DNA of 63,161 nucleotides from Chloroflexota bacterium (GCA_024434165.1 QMIW01000009.1:1-63161), one strand, 5' to 3'; shown: positions 11,031-19,339, numbered from the stretch's first letter. Notes: a model not told the origin generated them from the letters alone. Numbers and translations: made by a program.

Positions 11031-11405
11031 ATGCCCGGAGTCTTTGATCGGCTGGATAAAGAGATAAAGGATAAGCAGAAAGAGGGCGGCATCACGCCCC
11101 TCGATCTCGCCGCCCTGCCGCCCGCCCTGCGGAAGATCATGCGCCTGATGCTGAGGGAGTTGCAGATGAACTACCCGCGCCTGTGCGAAGTGATGGATGC
11201 CATGCCCGAAGCCGAACGCCTCTCGCGGGACGAGCTGGATTCCGCCCTCGCCAACCTGACCGAACAATTCTGGCTTATCCGCATTGGGGAAGGCGCAAAA
11301 GCCGTCTACAAGGTGAACCTGCGCCGCAAGGAGGGAAGCAAACTCGCCGCGGGAATCTGGTCTGCCCTGGATGCGAAATTGAAGGGAAAACCGAAAGATA
11401 CGTGA
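11031..11405 (+). CDS. Small winged-helix-like partner, second copy
   Basis: A 124-residue soluble protein, last gene of the PrsW-MinD operon, 13 bp after the zinc protein. A charged N-terminal helix is followed by ITPLDLAALPPALRKIM, a helix-turn-helix-like centre (RLSRDELDSALANL), a strand pair (GEGAKAVYKVNLRRK) and the ending GIWSALDAKLK. It is a distant relative of the protein at 3725-4060 by motif order, and both accompany a MinD-like ATPase. Nucleic-acid binding is possible but unproven. The family is not one I can name. Confidence 0.65.
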   Translation: MPGVFDRLDKEIKDKQKEGGITPLDLAALPPALRKIMRLMLRELQMNYPRLCEVMDAMPEAERLSRDELDSALANLTEQFWLIRIGEGAKAVYKVNLRRKEGSKLAAGIWSALDAKLKGKPKDT

Positions 11406-11420
11406 TTTAATCGCTGATGT

Positions 11421-11500
11421 GACGCGGTGCCGCAAGATTTATCCTGCCCGTAAGAAGCGACATGAATCCCCTGTGGGGACAAGTTGTTGCGGTACTGCAA
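11421..11500. repeat. Folded intergenic repeat, copy B
   Basis: Same architecture and orientation as copy A. The outer stem is GTGCCGC (11427-11433) with GCGGTAC (11489-11495). Arm 1 is GATTTAT (11436-11442) with ATGAATC (11462-11468). Arm 2 is CCCC-TGT-GGGG (11468-11478), where copy A has CCTC-TGC-GAGG, so both sides of the stem changed together. It lies immediately downstream of the operon that copy A precedes. Confidence 0.75.
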
Positions 11501-11523
11501 AGTGTGTAAGGTGAGTTAATCAA

Positions 11524-11547
11524 TTACGCCGCAGTACTGCGGCGTAA
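11524..11547. terminator. Bidirectional terminator between converging genes
   Basis: A perfect 24-bp palindrome (TTACGCCGCAGT and its complement) between the plus-strand partner gene and the minus-strand cyclase. TTTTA follows on the plus side. Confidence 0.78.
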
Positions 11548-11552
11548 TGGTT

Positions 11553-13106
11553 TTATTCCTTCGGTTTTCGTCCGATCAGTTCGAACAAAGGCATGGGTTT
11601 GCTCTTGCCCTTGAGCGGGATTTCGCCGAGCGGCTTGCACTCGTATTTGGATTCAATCGCTTTTTGTATCCGTTCCGAAATGACGATCTGGTTCTTCTGC
11701 GCGAAGTTCATCAAACGCGCCGTCGTGTTGACCGTATCGCCCAGCACATTGTACTCGCGGCGTCCGCGCGGCTCGCCGATCTCCGCCACGAAGGTGGGAC
11801 CGGCGTTGATGCCGATCTGGCAGTAAATCTCCGGCTGGATGTTCCCGATGGTGGGCGGTTTCAGGTTTTGGATGATCTCGCGGATGGCAACCGCCGCCGA
11901 GGCGGCGCGCAGCTCGTCGTTCGTGTGTGCGTTCGGAACCCCGAAATAGATCACGATATCCGAGCCGGAGAGATGATACGTCACTTTTTTGAGCACGCCG
12001 CCTCGCGCTTCCACCGCCGCATTAATCAGGGAGAAGACGCGCGAAAAGTTCATGGCGAGTTTGCGCTCCTCGCCCGGCAATGCCCGGTCTGCGGATTCGG
12101 GCAGACCGATGAAGTTGACGAACATGATGGTCGGCTCAGGGAAATCCGCCGGGATTCTGCGGTCTGCCGCGCTCTCGATCAGCAGGGAGAGGACGGGGTC
12201 GGGGATGAAACTGGCGATGGGTTCGATGGCGTCGAGCAGGGTGACGATCTGGTTCAGCACCGCGGTCTTATCGCGTTCGATGACCACATTGCTTGCCATG
12301 CGCCGCCGCATCGGTGTGATCTCGTATTCGCCCAGTTGATTTTCCGTCAGGTCGTCCACCACTAGGTGGTAGCCCGGCTCCCCGTCTTCGAAGCGGAAGA
12401 GGTCCTTGACGATCTCGTACGCCTGCTCCGATAAATTGACGCGCTCGTTGCGTCCGCGGCTCTCCGTCAATTTGGCTTGCTGCACATCCCTGCCGAGCAG
12501 CACATGTTCCATGCGGCGCGGCGTGCCAATATCCGCCGTCAGAAACCTGCCGCTGTGAATGCCGATGCGCATCTTCAAATTGACGATGCCCGACGGCGTC
12601 TGGATTTCCGCAAAGTCCTTCATTGCCCGCTGCATCCGCAGCCCGGCGCGCACCGCCCGCAGGGTATCGTCGTTTCGTTCGCTTTTGGGGAAGACCACCA
12701 GCATCGCATCGCCGGTGAACTCCACCAGTTCGCCGCCCGATTTGCTGATGATGGAAATCATCGTGGAAAAGTAACGGGTCAATTCCCTGGTCAGGTTCTC
12801 TGCCCCTTCGCGTCCCTTCGATGCGTTGGCTTCCATCAATTTCGTAAACCCTGCCAGGTCGGTGAACATCATCGTCCCGTACTGCCACTCGGTCTTCACC
12901 TCCCCCGGTCTTAACTTTGCAATGTCAATCTGTCTTGAGGTGTAGTCGTGTAAAATTCGCTGCAGAGTTCGCAGGTGTTTGTGCACCTCGATCATAATGT
13001 CCACCGATGGGTTGCCCCACATGGACACATACAACTCGGCGGGGAGCAGGTATCGCAGGCGGCTTTCAATTGTGGTAAGTGGGGACTCGGGAAGCATAAG
13101 AGCCAT
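11553..13106 (-). CDS. Tandem class III nucleotide cyclase
   Basis: A 517-residue protein with two class III cyclase domains. Domain 1 (about 70-270) keeps both metal-binding Asp residues (Asp83 in MFTDLAGF, Asp133 in FTGDAML) but has Gln209 and Lys212 where Asn and Arg stabilise the transition state. Domain 2 (about 320-510) lacks the metal Asps (Asn331, Ser382) but has Asn460 and Arg464 in DTVNTTAR. The halves are complementary, as in mammalian C1/C2 cyclases, so one active site can be expected. The base-selecting residues are atypical, so ATP versus GTP is uncertain. No membrane segment is seen. The ATG at 13106 was preferred to an upstream TTG. Confidence 0.87.
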   Translation of the reverse strand: MALMLPESPLTTIESRLRYLLPAELYVSMWGNPSVDIMIEVHKHLRTLQRILHDYTSRQIDIAKLRPGEVKTEWQYGTMMFTDLAGFTKLMEANASKGREGAENLTRELTRYFSTMISIISKSGGELVEFTGDAMLVVFPKSERNDDTLRAVRAGLRMQRAMKDFAEIQTPSGIVNLKMRIGIHSGRFLTADIGTPRRMEHVLLGRDVQQAKLTESRGRNERVNLSEQAYEIVKDLFRFEDGEPGYHLVVDDLTENQLGEYEITPMRRRMASNVVIERDKTAVLNQIVTLLDAIEPIASFIPDPVLSLLIESAADRRIPADFPEPTIMFVNFIGLPESADRALPGEERKLAMNFSRVFSLINAAVEARGGVLKKVTYHLSGSDIVIYFGVPNAHTNDELRAASAAVAIREIIQNLKPPTIGNIQPEIYCQIGINAGPTFVAEIGEPRGRREYNVLGDTVNTTARLMNFAQKNQIVISERIQKAIESKYECKPLGEIPLKGKSKPMPLFELIGRKPKE

Positions 13107-13173
13107 TATACTTGAAGCGTATCCCGTTTCATGCAATCATGAAACCACAAAATATTTATCAGAGGAGAATAGT

Positions 13174-13902
13174 ATGCGATACAAAATTCGAGTTTGGCTT
13201 GGAGTGTGGCTGGCTGTTGTATTGATCCTTGCCGCGTGCGGCGGCGGGGAAAATACGACAGGAGACGGGTCCGAAGCGACGCCATCCAGCGGCGCTTCGG
13301 GCGCGGACCTCGCGCTTGATCCTGCCAACGCAAGCGGAGAGAACGCCCGGGCTGTGATCGGCTATCTTTACGAGGGGTTGTCGCGCATTCAGGACGATAT
13401 CGTCAACCTTGCTCTGGCTGAGAACGTGACCGTTTCGGAGGACGGACTGGATTACATATTCACCCTGCGCTCCGGCGTCGCCTTCCACGACGGCTCGACG
13501 CTCAACGCCGATGCGGTCGTCGCAAACTTCAACCGCTGGTTCGACCCGAACGACCCCAACCGCGGCTCCGGCGAGTTTGCCGCCTGGGTTGAAAACTTCG
13601 GCGGTTTCAAAGGCGAACTGAAGGAAGACGGCAAGCCGAAATCACATTTCGACGGCATCGAAAAAGTGGACGACCTCACCGTGCTTCTGCACCTGAACGC
13701 GCCCGACCCGGACCTGCTCAAGAAATTATCCGATCCCGCTTTTTCCATCGTCAGCCCCAGGGCTTTTGGCGGCGGCGATGGCGGGACGGGTCCGTATAAA
13801 TTCGTCTCGAGCGATGGCACGACCCTAACCCTTGAGCCGTTTGCCGGTTACTGGGACCCTGCCGCCATACCAGGCGAAGGGATGCAAATTCCCGCGCCTT
13901 AA
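13174..13902 (+). CDS. Truncated peptide-binding lipoprotein (SBP family 5)
   Basis: A 242-residue lipoprotein (lipobox LAAC) starting with a good ribosome-binding site (GAGGAG). The mature part matches the N-terminal half of oligopeptide-binding proteins such as OppA/DppA: YEGLSRI, LRSGVAFHDGSTLNADAVVANFNRW and TGPYKFVS. Full-length family members are ~500-550 residues; this one stops after GYWDP and a short unrelated tail. A strong terminator follows at once, so it is a C-terminal truncation rather than a missed frame. No permease genes are near. It may be a relic or a minimal sensor. Confidence 0.78.
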   Translation: MRYKIRVWLGVWLAVVLILAACGGGENTTGDGSEATPSSGASGADLALDPANASGENARAVIGYLYEGLSRIQDDIVNLALAENVTVSEDGLDYIFTLRSGVAFHDGSTLNADAVVANFNRWFDPNDPNRGSGEFAAWVENFGGFKGELKEDGKPKSHFDGIEKVDDLTVLLHLNAPDPDLLKKLSDPAFSIVSPRAFGGGDGGTGPYKFVSSDGTTLTLEPFAGYWDPAAIPGEGMQIPAP

Positions 13903-13916
13903 CCTTTTTGAAAATC

Positions 13917-13945
13917 AACAGGCTGCCGCACTGCGGCAGCCTGTT
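13917..13945. terminator. Bidirectional terminator
   Basis: A 14-bp perfect stem (AACAGGCTGCCGCA / TGCGGCAGCCTGTT) around a single central base, between the converging truncated binding protein and the propeller lipoprotein. No long T-run is present. Confidence 0.72.
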
Positions 13946-13950
13946 GTGAT

Positions 13951-15060
13951 TCATCTTGCCGTCCAAACCGGTTCGCCGTCGTAGCCCGGCGCGGCGGTGA
14001 TCTGCGTAAACTCGCCGGTTGGAATCAACGCTGAAAACAATTCCATATCCCCGTTGAACCGGGCTTGGAAGACGAGCCGCAGTCCATCCGGCGACCAGGA
14101 AGGCGCGCCGCGCGGTTCGATGCCCGGCGCAGAGAGCAGCAGGGTGGCGCCGTTTGTGACGTTGAAGAGTTGGATGCCGGTCTCTTCGTAGTTGGCGGCG
14201 ATCCAGTTGCCGTCTGGCGACCAGACCGGGACGCCGTAATTCGCAGGCGCAGATGTGAGACAGCGCTGATTGAGTCCGTCGCGCCCGATTACGCACACGT
14301 TGGAAAGTTCGCCGGAGAAGGTTTGGAAGGCGATCATGGCTCCGCTTGGCGACCAGCTTGGGGCGTTGTCGGGAGCGGGGCTCGTCGTCAGCGTGGAGAG
14401 AGCCCCATTGAGACCGACCAGCATCAAGTCCGAGTTGCCGAAGCGCCCTGTGACGAAGACGATCTCGTCCGCCATCGGCGACCAGACGGGGTGGCTGTCC
14501 CCTGCCTGGTCGTTCGTCAGGCGGATCGGATTGGAGCCGTCGGCATTGGCGGCGTAAATTTCAAAGTTCCCATCGCGGAAGGATTCAAACGCAATGCGCT
14601 GCCCGTCCGGCGACCAGCTTGGAGCGGCATCCTTTTCGAGCGCGTCGGTCATGCGGGTGATGACTCCCGAAGCGAGGTCGAGGATGTAAACGTCCATGTT
14701 GTTCCCGACGGTCGAGACGAACGCCGCCCGCGTTCCATCCGGCGAGAGGCGCGGCGCGGAATCCTCCGAAGCGTTCGCGGTGAGGCGGATGACTTCGATG
14801 CCGTCCGGCGCGGTCAGGTAGAGGTTCTTTGCGCCTTCGCGGTCTGAAACGAAGAGGATGTGACCGGCGGCGGGCGGAATGGGGGTGAGGGTTGGGGGTG
14901 CGGTTTCCGCTGCGCTGGTTTGAGTTTGAGCGGCTGCCGCAGTTTCCGTTTGCTGACCCGCCGCGCCTATCACGGGGATCGAATTTGTGTCGGTGCAGGC
15001 GGCAATTGCCGCTGCTGCAAGCAGGGCGGGCGCAAGGAGGAAATATATTTGTTTTTTCAA
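13951..15060 (-). CDS. TolB-like propeller lipoprotein
   Basis: A 369-residue lipoprotein: signal peptide with lipobox IAAC, a Thr/Ala/Pro-rich spacer to about 65, then six PD40-type blades. Each carries a variant of W-S-P-D-G-x-x-[IL]-[AV]-F followed by [NQ]-[IV]-[FY], for example APSWSPDGQRIAFES and APSWSPSGAMIAFQT. Such propellers bind other envelope proteins or small ligands; the partner is unknown. It resembles the propeller half of the lipoprotein at 6147 but lacks the glycine stalk. Confidence 0.87.
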   Translation of the reverse strand: MKKQIYFLLAPALLAAAAIAACTDTNSIPVIGAAGQQTETAAAAQTQTSAAETAPPTLTPIPPAAGHILFVSDREGAKNLYLTAPDGIEVIRLTANASEDSAPRLSPDGTRAAFVSTVGNNMDVYILDLASGVITRMTDALEKDAAPSWSPDGQRIAFESFRDGNFEIYAANADGSNPIRLTNDQAGDSHPVWSPMADEIVFVTGRFGNSDLMLVGLNGALSTLTTSPAPDNAPSWSPSGAMIAFQTFSGELSNVCVIGRDGLNQRCLTSAPANYGVPVWSPDGNWIAANYEETGIQLFNVTNGATLLLSAPGIEPRGAPSWSPDGLRLVFQARFNGDMELFSALIPTGEFTQITAAPGYDGEPVWTAR

Positions 15061-15176
15061 GAGATTTCTCGCAGGGTTATGAGTGGCTGATAATTGAATA
15101 CCCGTATCTTTAGTGGGGAATTCACGCCCAAAAGGGTTAGGGTTGGGTTTGCAGTTTTGAAAGATTCCCCGCGCGG

Positions 15177-16076
15177 TTATTTCTGTATCCTGGAGCGCAT
15201 ATCCTTTGCCTTGTCCTGCAGGTCCCTGAAGAACTTTGTTTCGGTGATCTCCGCCACCTGGCGTTCGCGGCGCGACTGGTCAATCACGATTTTGAGTTTG
15301 GCGATCTCCTGCCGCAGTTCCTCTTCGCGGATGTAGCCGTCCAGCGCGGCGGTGGCGAGCAGGATCAACGCTTCGAGCGCGTCGTCGTCGGTGAAGGCGA
15401 TGGTCAAGCCGTCCTTGCGGTTCTTGGCGTTGATCAATTGCAAGACGCCGATTACTTCCTCGTCCGTGTTCTTGAGCGGAATGGTCAGGAAGGATTTCGA
15501 GCGATAGCCGGTGCGCGCGTCGAAGGCTTTCGTACCGGAGAAGTCGAAGCCTTCGGCTTCGTAGGCGTCCACGATGTTGACGCGCTGTTTGGTCAATGCG
15601 GCGTATGAGACCACGTTGGCGCGGTTCTCGCTCCCGTCCTTGTTATGCAGCCGTACCGGGTAAAACTCGATTGGGTTTCCGCTCGTGCCGCCCATTCGCA
15701 GGTTCAATGACTTGTTGCGCAGGATCACGAACTTGAGCGCGTCGTTCTCCAAAAGATAGAGCGTGCCCGCATCCGCATTCGTGAAGGACTGCGCCTCGAT
15801 CACCAGCGTTTCGAGCAGGCGGTTGAAATCCTTTTCGGCGGAGAGGGAAACGCCGATGGGGATGACTCTCTTCAACAGTTTCAACTGGGTGTCGCGCAGC
15901 GAGACGGCGGTCGCAAGCGCATCCAATGTGCGCGCCAGCTGACCCAGCTCGCCCGAGTCTTTTGCCAGGTCGCTCAGCAGGTCGGAATGATATTCCCCTT
16001 TTTCGATTGCGTTGACTGCGTTCATGATTCGCTTGAGCGGCGAACCGGAACTGATGATTGTCGCGTTTGATGACAT
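15177..16076 (-). CDS. HAMP-GAF protein with shared coiled-coil tail
   Basis: A 299-residue cytoplasmic protein. Residues 10-70 look like a HAMP-type linker (PLKRIMNAVNAIEKGEY...DLLSDLAKDSGELGQLARTL). A GAF domain follows at about 80-245 (DAGTLYLLEND, SFLTIPLKNTDEEVIGVLQLIN). The last ~45 residues are a coiled coil containing IVIDQSRRERQVAEITETKF, strikingly like the end of the nucleotide-binding protein at 9263. It has no kinase, cyclase or phosphodiesterase output, so it probably acts by protein contact. The ATG at 16076 was chosen because the frame upstream is not protein-like and AGAGG abuts the ATG. Confidence 0.8.
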   Translation of the reverse strand: MSSNATIISSGSPLKRIMNAVNAIEKGEYHSDLLSDLAKDSGELGQLARTLDALATAVSLRDTQLKLLKRVIPIGVSLSAEKDFNRLLETLVIEAQSFTNADAGTLYLLENDALKFVILRNKSLNLRMGGTSGNPIEFYPVRLHNKDGSENRANVVSYAALTKQRVNIVDAYEAEGFDFSGTKAFDARTGYRSKSFLTIPLKNTDEEVIGVLQLINAKNRKDGLTIAFTDDDALEALILLATAALDGYIREEELRQEIAKLKIVIDQSRRERQVAEITETKFFRDLQDKAKDMRSRIQK

Positions 16077-16169
16077 CCTCTTATCAGTATACCAAATAAA
16101 ATTCGGCGGCGGGTCTTTGTAACTGATGTATGACATAACGTAAAAGTCTCGGTTACTCTTCGTTGAACG

Positions 16170-16226
16170 CTCCCTGCGCCGTCCCCGGCGCAGGGGGCAA
16201 ACTACTGACATGGTTCGCGTGCGCAC
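16170..16226. repeat. Partial copy of a MITE-like element
   Basis: A 9-bp perfect stem (CCCTGCGCC / GGCGCAGGG) is followed by GGCAAACTACTGACATGG and a GTGCGCAC end. The same order occurs in the right half of the element at 43818-43940. The left half is absent, so this looks like a remnant. It sits in the divergent gap between the GAF gene and nadD. Confidence 0.65.
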
Positions 16227-16277
16227 TACACTGAGCAGGGAATCCACCCCCGAAACACTTTGCGATATACTACCCTC

Positions 16278-16883
16278 ATGCCAGTCAATCGAATCGGTCT
16301 CTTTGGCGGCACCTTCGACCCCCCGCACATCGGGCACCTCATCCTTGCCGGGGAAGCCGTCTTTCAATTCCAACTTTCCCGCCTGCTCTGGGTGCTCACG
16401 CCCGACCCTCCTCACAAACAGGACAATTCCATCGCTCCGCTCGCGCACCGTCTGCCCATGCTGCAACGGATGATCAGCCATAACCCGGTCTTCGAACTTT
16501 CGCGCGTCGAGATTGACCGTCCCGGTCCACACTATACGATTGATACCGTGCGGCTGATTGCGGAACAGGAGCCGGACGCGGAACTTTATCTATTGATCGG
16601 CGGTGACTCGCTTTGGGATTTACCCACCTGGCGCCTCAGCGCGGACCTCGTGACTGCCGTTTCCAAAATTGGGGTGATGCGCCGCCCGGGGGATTTCATG
16701 GACCTCACCCCGCTCGAAGCCAAACTCCCCGGCGTGACGCGAAAGATCCGCTTCCTCGATGCGCTTGTTCAGCCCGTTTCCTCGCGCGAACTGCGTCGGC
16801 GCATCGCGGCAGGGGAGATGTACCGCTATTACCTTGCACCCGAAGTGTACGATTACATCGAAAGCAGCCGCCTTTACCGCTAA
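16278..16883 (+). CDS. nadD: Nicotinate-mononucleotide adenylyltransferase
   Basis: Converts nicotinate mononucleotide plus ATP to deamido-NAD, a step in NAD synthesis. The 201-residue protein has the nucleotidyltransferase start GLFGGTFDPPHIGHL (HxGH type) and SSRELRRRIAAGE near the end (the ISSTxIR region). RVEIDRPGPHYTIDT and LLIGGDSLWDLPTW are typical of NadD. The ATG at 16278 starts just before the core fold. pncA-like and pncB genes at 36589-38980 supply the substrate side of the same pathway. Confidence 0.95.
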   Translation: MPVNRIGLFGGTFDPPHIGHLILAGEAVFQFQLSRLLWVLTPDPPHKQDNSIAPLAHRLPMLQRMISHNPVFELSRVEIDRPGPHYTIDTVRLIAEQEPDAELYLLIGGDSLWDLPTWRLSADLVTAVSKIGVMRRPGDFMDLTPLEAKLPGVTRKIRFLDALVQPVSSRELRRRIAAGEMYRYYLAPEVYDYIESSRLYR

Positions 16884-16896
16884 CCAACCTTCCAGC

Positions 16897-16997
16897 CCAT
16901 TCCCTACCCCCTATCCCCCATTCCCTATTCCCTATTCCCTATTCCCTACCCCCTATCCCCCATTCCCCATTCCCTATCTCCCATTCCCCATTCCCCC
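16897..16997. repeat. Short-word array (CCCTATTCCCCAT type)
   Basis: About 100 bp of CCCTATTCCCTA, CCCCCTATCC and CCCATTCC variants fill the space between nadD and the transporter, reaching the ATG at 16998. No inverted half is seen, unlike the GACGATGG arrays. Confidence 0.8.
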
Positions 16998-18131
16998 ATG
17001 TCCCTCTTCCTCGACTCTCTCTTTTCCTCCATCGCCCTCAGCCATTTCATGGTGGATACCTTCAACGCCAGCCGTCCCGTCCTGCTCACCTATCTCGGCT
17101 TGACCGAATCGCAGATCGCGTTGTTTTCCACCATCTACATCTGGGCTTCGGCGTTGACCCAGCCCGTCTTCGGCTGGATCTCCGACCGCGTCGGTCCGCG
17201 CTGGCTGGCGGCGGGCGGGGTGCTGTGGATGACGGTCTTCTACTCGGCGGCGTTGTATTTCCCCGGCAACACCGGCTTGATTTGTCTCATCATTGCGGCG
17301 CTGGGCTCGTCTTCGTTTCATCCCGTGGGAGCGGTGCAAGCCTCCCTGCGCGGGCGTGACCTGCTCAAAGGGCGGGAGACCACCGCCACTTCGTTGTTCT
17401 TCATGGCGGGGCAAATCGGGCACTTCATCGGTCCAATCGTCACAGGCTTGATTCTGGCTTCCTATAAGATCCCCGGCATGTACATTTTACCGGTTGTGTC
17501 CATTCCGGTTGGCATGGCGCTGCTGGCGAAACTGCGCGAAAACCATCCGCACCCGAAACCGGCACAGGGGATGCACTCCAACCGTGCGAAGGCGGGGCTG
17601 CTTTTCATTCTGGTATTGGCGCTGGTGGCGGCGCTGCAATCCTGGGCGCAGTCGAATATGGTCAACCTCATCCCAAAATACATCAAGGACCTGGGGCAGG
17701 GCGCAACCATTTATGGCAGTATGGCGGGGTTGTTCATGGGCGGCTCTGCGCTTGGGAATGTGTTCGGCGGCTATCTCGGCGACCGGTATCCCAAACGTTT
17801 CGTAGCCGCGGGCGTTTTGTTCCTTGCGGCGATCCCGATCTACTCCGCCAGCCTCATCGGGTGGTCGTGGTGGCTGTTTGTGCTTGTCCCTCTCGCCGGG
17901 GCGTTGACCGGAGCCGTGCACAGCATCATGGTGGTGCTTGCCCAGCGCATCATTCCCGGCGGCATGGCGCTCGCCTCCGGGCTGGTGCTGGGATTCATCT
18001 TCTCATCGGGGGCATTGGGTTTGCTCTACACCGGTCACCTGGCGGAGTTGTACGGCTTCCCCTACGTGCTGACATTGACGACCGGCATGGTGTTGGTCGC
18101 TTCGCCGCTGGCGCTGCTGCTGAAGGAGTGA
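16998..18131 (+). CDS. MFS transporter, fosmidomycin-resistance type
   Basis: A 377-residue major facilitator with about 11-12 membrane helices. The motif between helices 2 and 3 reads GWISDRVGPRWLAAGG, and GSSSFHPVGAVQAS is typical of the Fsr (fosmidomycin resistance) branch. It probably exports a drug or small metabolite by proton exchange; the substrate cannot be read. The first ATG lies directly at the end of a CCCATT array and has no visible ribosome-binding site, so the start is less certain than the family. Confidence 0.85.
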   Translation: MSLFLDSLFSSIALSHFMVDTFNASRPVLLTYLGLTESQIALFSTIYIWASALTQPVFGWISDRVGPRWLAAGGVLWMTVFYSAALYFPGNTGLICLIIAALGSSSFHPVGAVQASLRGRDLLKGRETTATSLFFMAGQIGHFIGPIVTGLILASYKIPGMYILPVVSIPVGMALLAKLRENHPHPKPAQGMHSNRAKAGLLFILVLALVAALQSWAQSNMVNLIPKYIKDLGQGATIYGSMAGLFMGGSALGNVFGGYLGDRYPKRFVAAGVLFLAAIPIYSASLIGWSWWLFVLVPLAGALTGAVHSIMVVLAQRIIPGGMALASGLVLGFIFSSGALGLLYTGHLAELYGFPYVLTLTTGMVLVASPLALLLKE

Positions 18132-18179
18132 CCGTCAATGGACGGTAGACCGTATCGCCGTCCACGGTCCATCGTCCAT
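18132..18179. repeat. GACGATGG-type inverted array
   Basis: Between the converging MFS and C45 genes. GTCAATGGACGGTAGACCG is answered by CGGTCCATCGTCCAT, giving an imperfect hairpin that could stop transcription from both sides. Confidence 0.65.
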
Positions 18180-19288
18180 TACGCATCCAAATGGAACGTG
18201 TGATACGTGTTCTGGCAGGGATTGCCCCAGGTGATGTGCATCTCGCGTGAGGTCAGGTCAATCACCAATGCGCTGATGGTCTTCTCGCGGTCGAGCGGGT
18301 CTGCGCCTTCGATGTTGTGGTTGCAGATCGAGTTCGGCACGTTGACGTGATCCTTTTGAATGGCTTGCAGGCTTTTGATGGTGTGTTTTTCGTTCCGGCG
18401 AATCAAGCGCGAGGCGCGGAAGTAGCGCACGCGCGAGGAGAGCAGCTCCTCGGGGTCTTTCTCGATCTGCTTCATGTGGGGGTCGAGGTAGTGGTTGGTG
18501 TGCACCATGCAGCCGTCGTGGGCGTAGAGGATCTCAAATTTGCGCGCCGAGGCTTCCACCGAATAGATTTCTCCGCTTTCATGCACGAGCAGATGATTAT
18601 AGCCAGCCGCGCGTTGAGGGACGAGCGTTCGCCCGATCGCGCCGGAGATGCGGCGGGAAGCCAGCACGGCGCGGGCAACCACCAGTCGGGGAATCCCGAT
18701 GCGCGAATCGTTCGGGTAGACCGAGTCGATCAACTGGGCAATGCCATAGGCGTTGAATCCGACATTGGGGAGGAGTCCTCCGTAGGTCATGGCAAGGAAG
18801 GGCGGTTCCCTCTCCGGTTTGGCGGAGATGATGAGGACGTCGTCCTCATCCTCGGGAATCCAATCCTCGTTGTGGGCGGCGAGTACGTGACCGTCTGCCG
18901 TGCGCTCGTCGTTGACCGCCATGCTGGTACAGCGCGTAAGGTGCAGCGCATCCACGGTGACGGCTTCCATGGCGTTCAACACGACGATGTCGTCGAAGGC
19001 GGCGTTTGCGCCCTCGGCAATGCCGCGCATTTCATCCACATACTGAGGGTAGCGTTCTTCGGCGAAGGGCAGGTATTTGCGTGCCTGAATTCTTGCGCCC
19101 TCCCAGGTGAGTTCGAGGGTGTCGTAGGCGGCGTCTATCAGGACGTGCGCGTTTTCGATGCTGTGCTGAATCTGTCGGCGGGCGGCTTCGCCGATCTGCC
19201 TGCCCATCTCACGGTGCGACCCGGAGACTTCGATGAATAATGGGGGAGTATTGTGAACGGGGGTGTTTGGGATTTCGTGCTTGAACAT
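18179..19288 (-). CDS. C45-family autoproteolytic acyltransferase/hydrolase
   Basis: A 369-residue Ntn-hydrolase of peptidase family C45 (acyl-CoA:6-aminopenicillanic acid acyltransferase type). The N-terminal ~119 residues form the propeptide, and self-cleavage would expose Cys120 in TRCTSMAV as nucleophile. HNEDW follows about 20 residues later. The family acts on amide bonds of lipoamino acids, penicillins or spermidine-type amines; the substrate is unknown here. No signal peptide is seen. AGG precedes the ATG, and a terminator (19340-19365) isolates it from the genes upstream. Confidence 0.87.
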   Translation of the reverse strand: MFKHEIPNTPVHNTPPLFIEVSGSHREMGRQIGEAARRQIQHSIENAHVLIDAAYDTLELTWEGARIQARKYLPFAEERYPQYVDEMRGIAEGANAAFDDIVVLNAMEAVTVDALHLTRCTSMAVNDERTADGHVLAAHNEDWIPEDEDDVLIISAKPEREPPFLAMTYGGLLPNVGFNAYGIAQLIDSVYPNDSRIGIPRLVVARAVLASRRISGAIGRTLVPQRAAGYNHLLVHESGEIYSVEASARKFEILYAHDGCMVHTNHYLDPHMKQIEKDPEELLSSRVRYFRASRLIRRNEKHTIKSLQAIQKDHVNVPNSICNHNIEGADPLDREKTISALVIDLTSREMHITWGNPCQNTYHTFHLDA

Positions 19289-19339
19289 GTACTACCTCCG
19301 AACGGCTCCATACGAATCAAGCGAGCCGGAAAAATAAAA

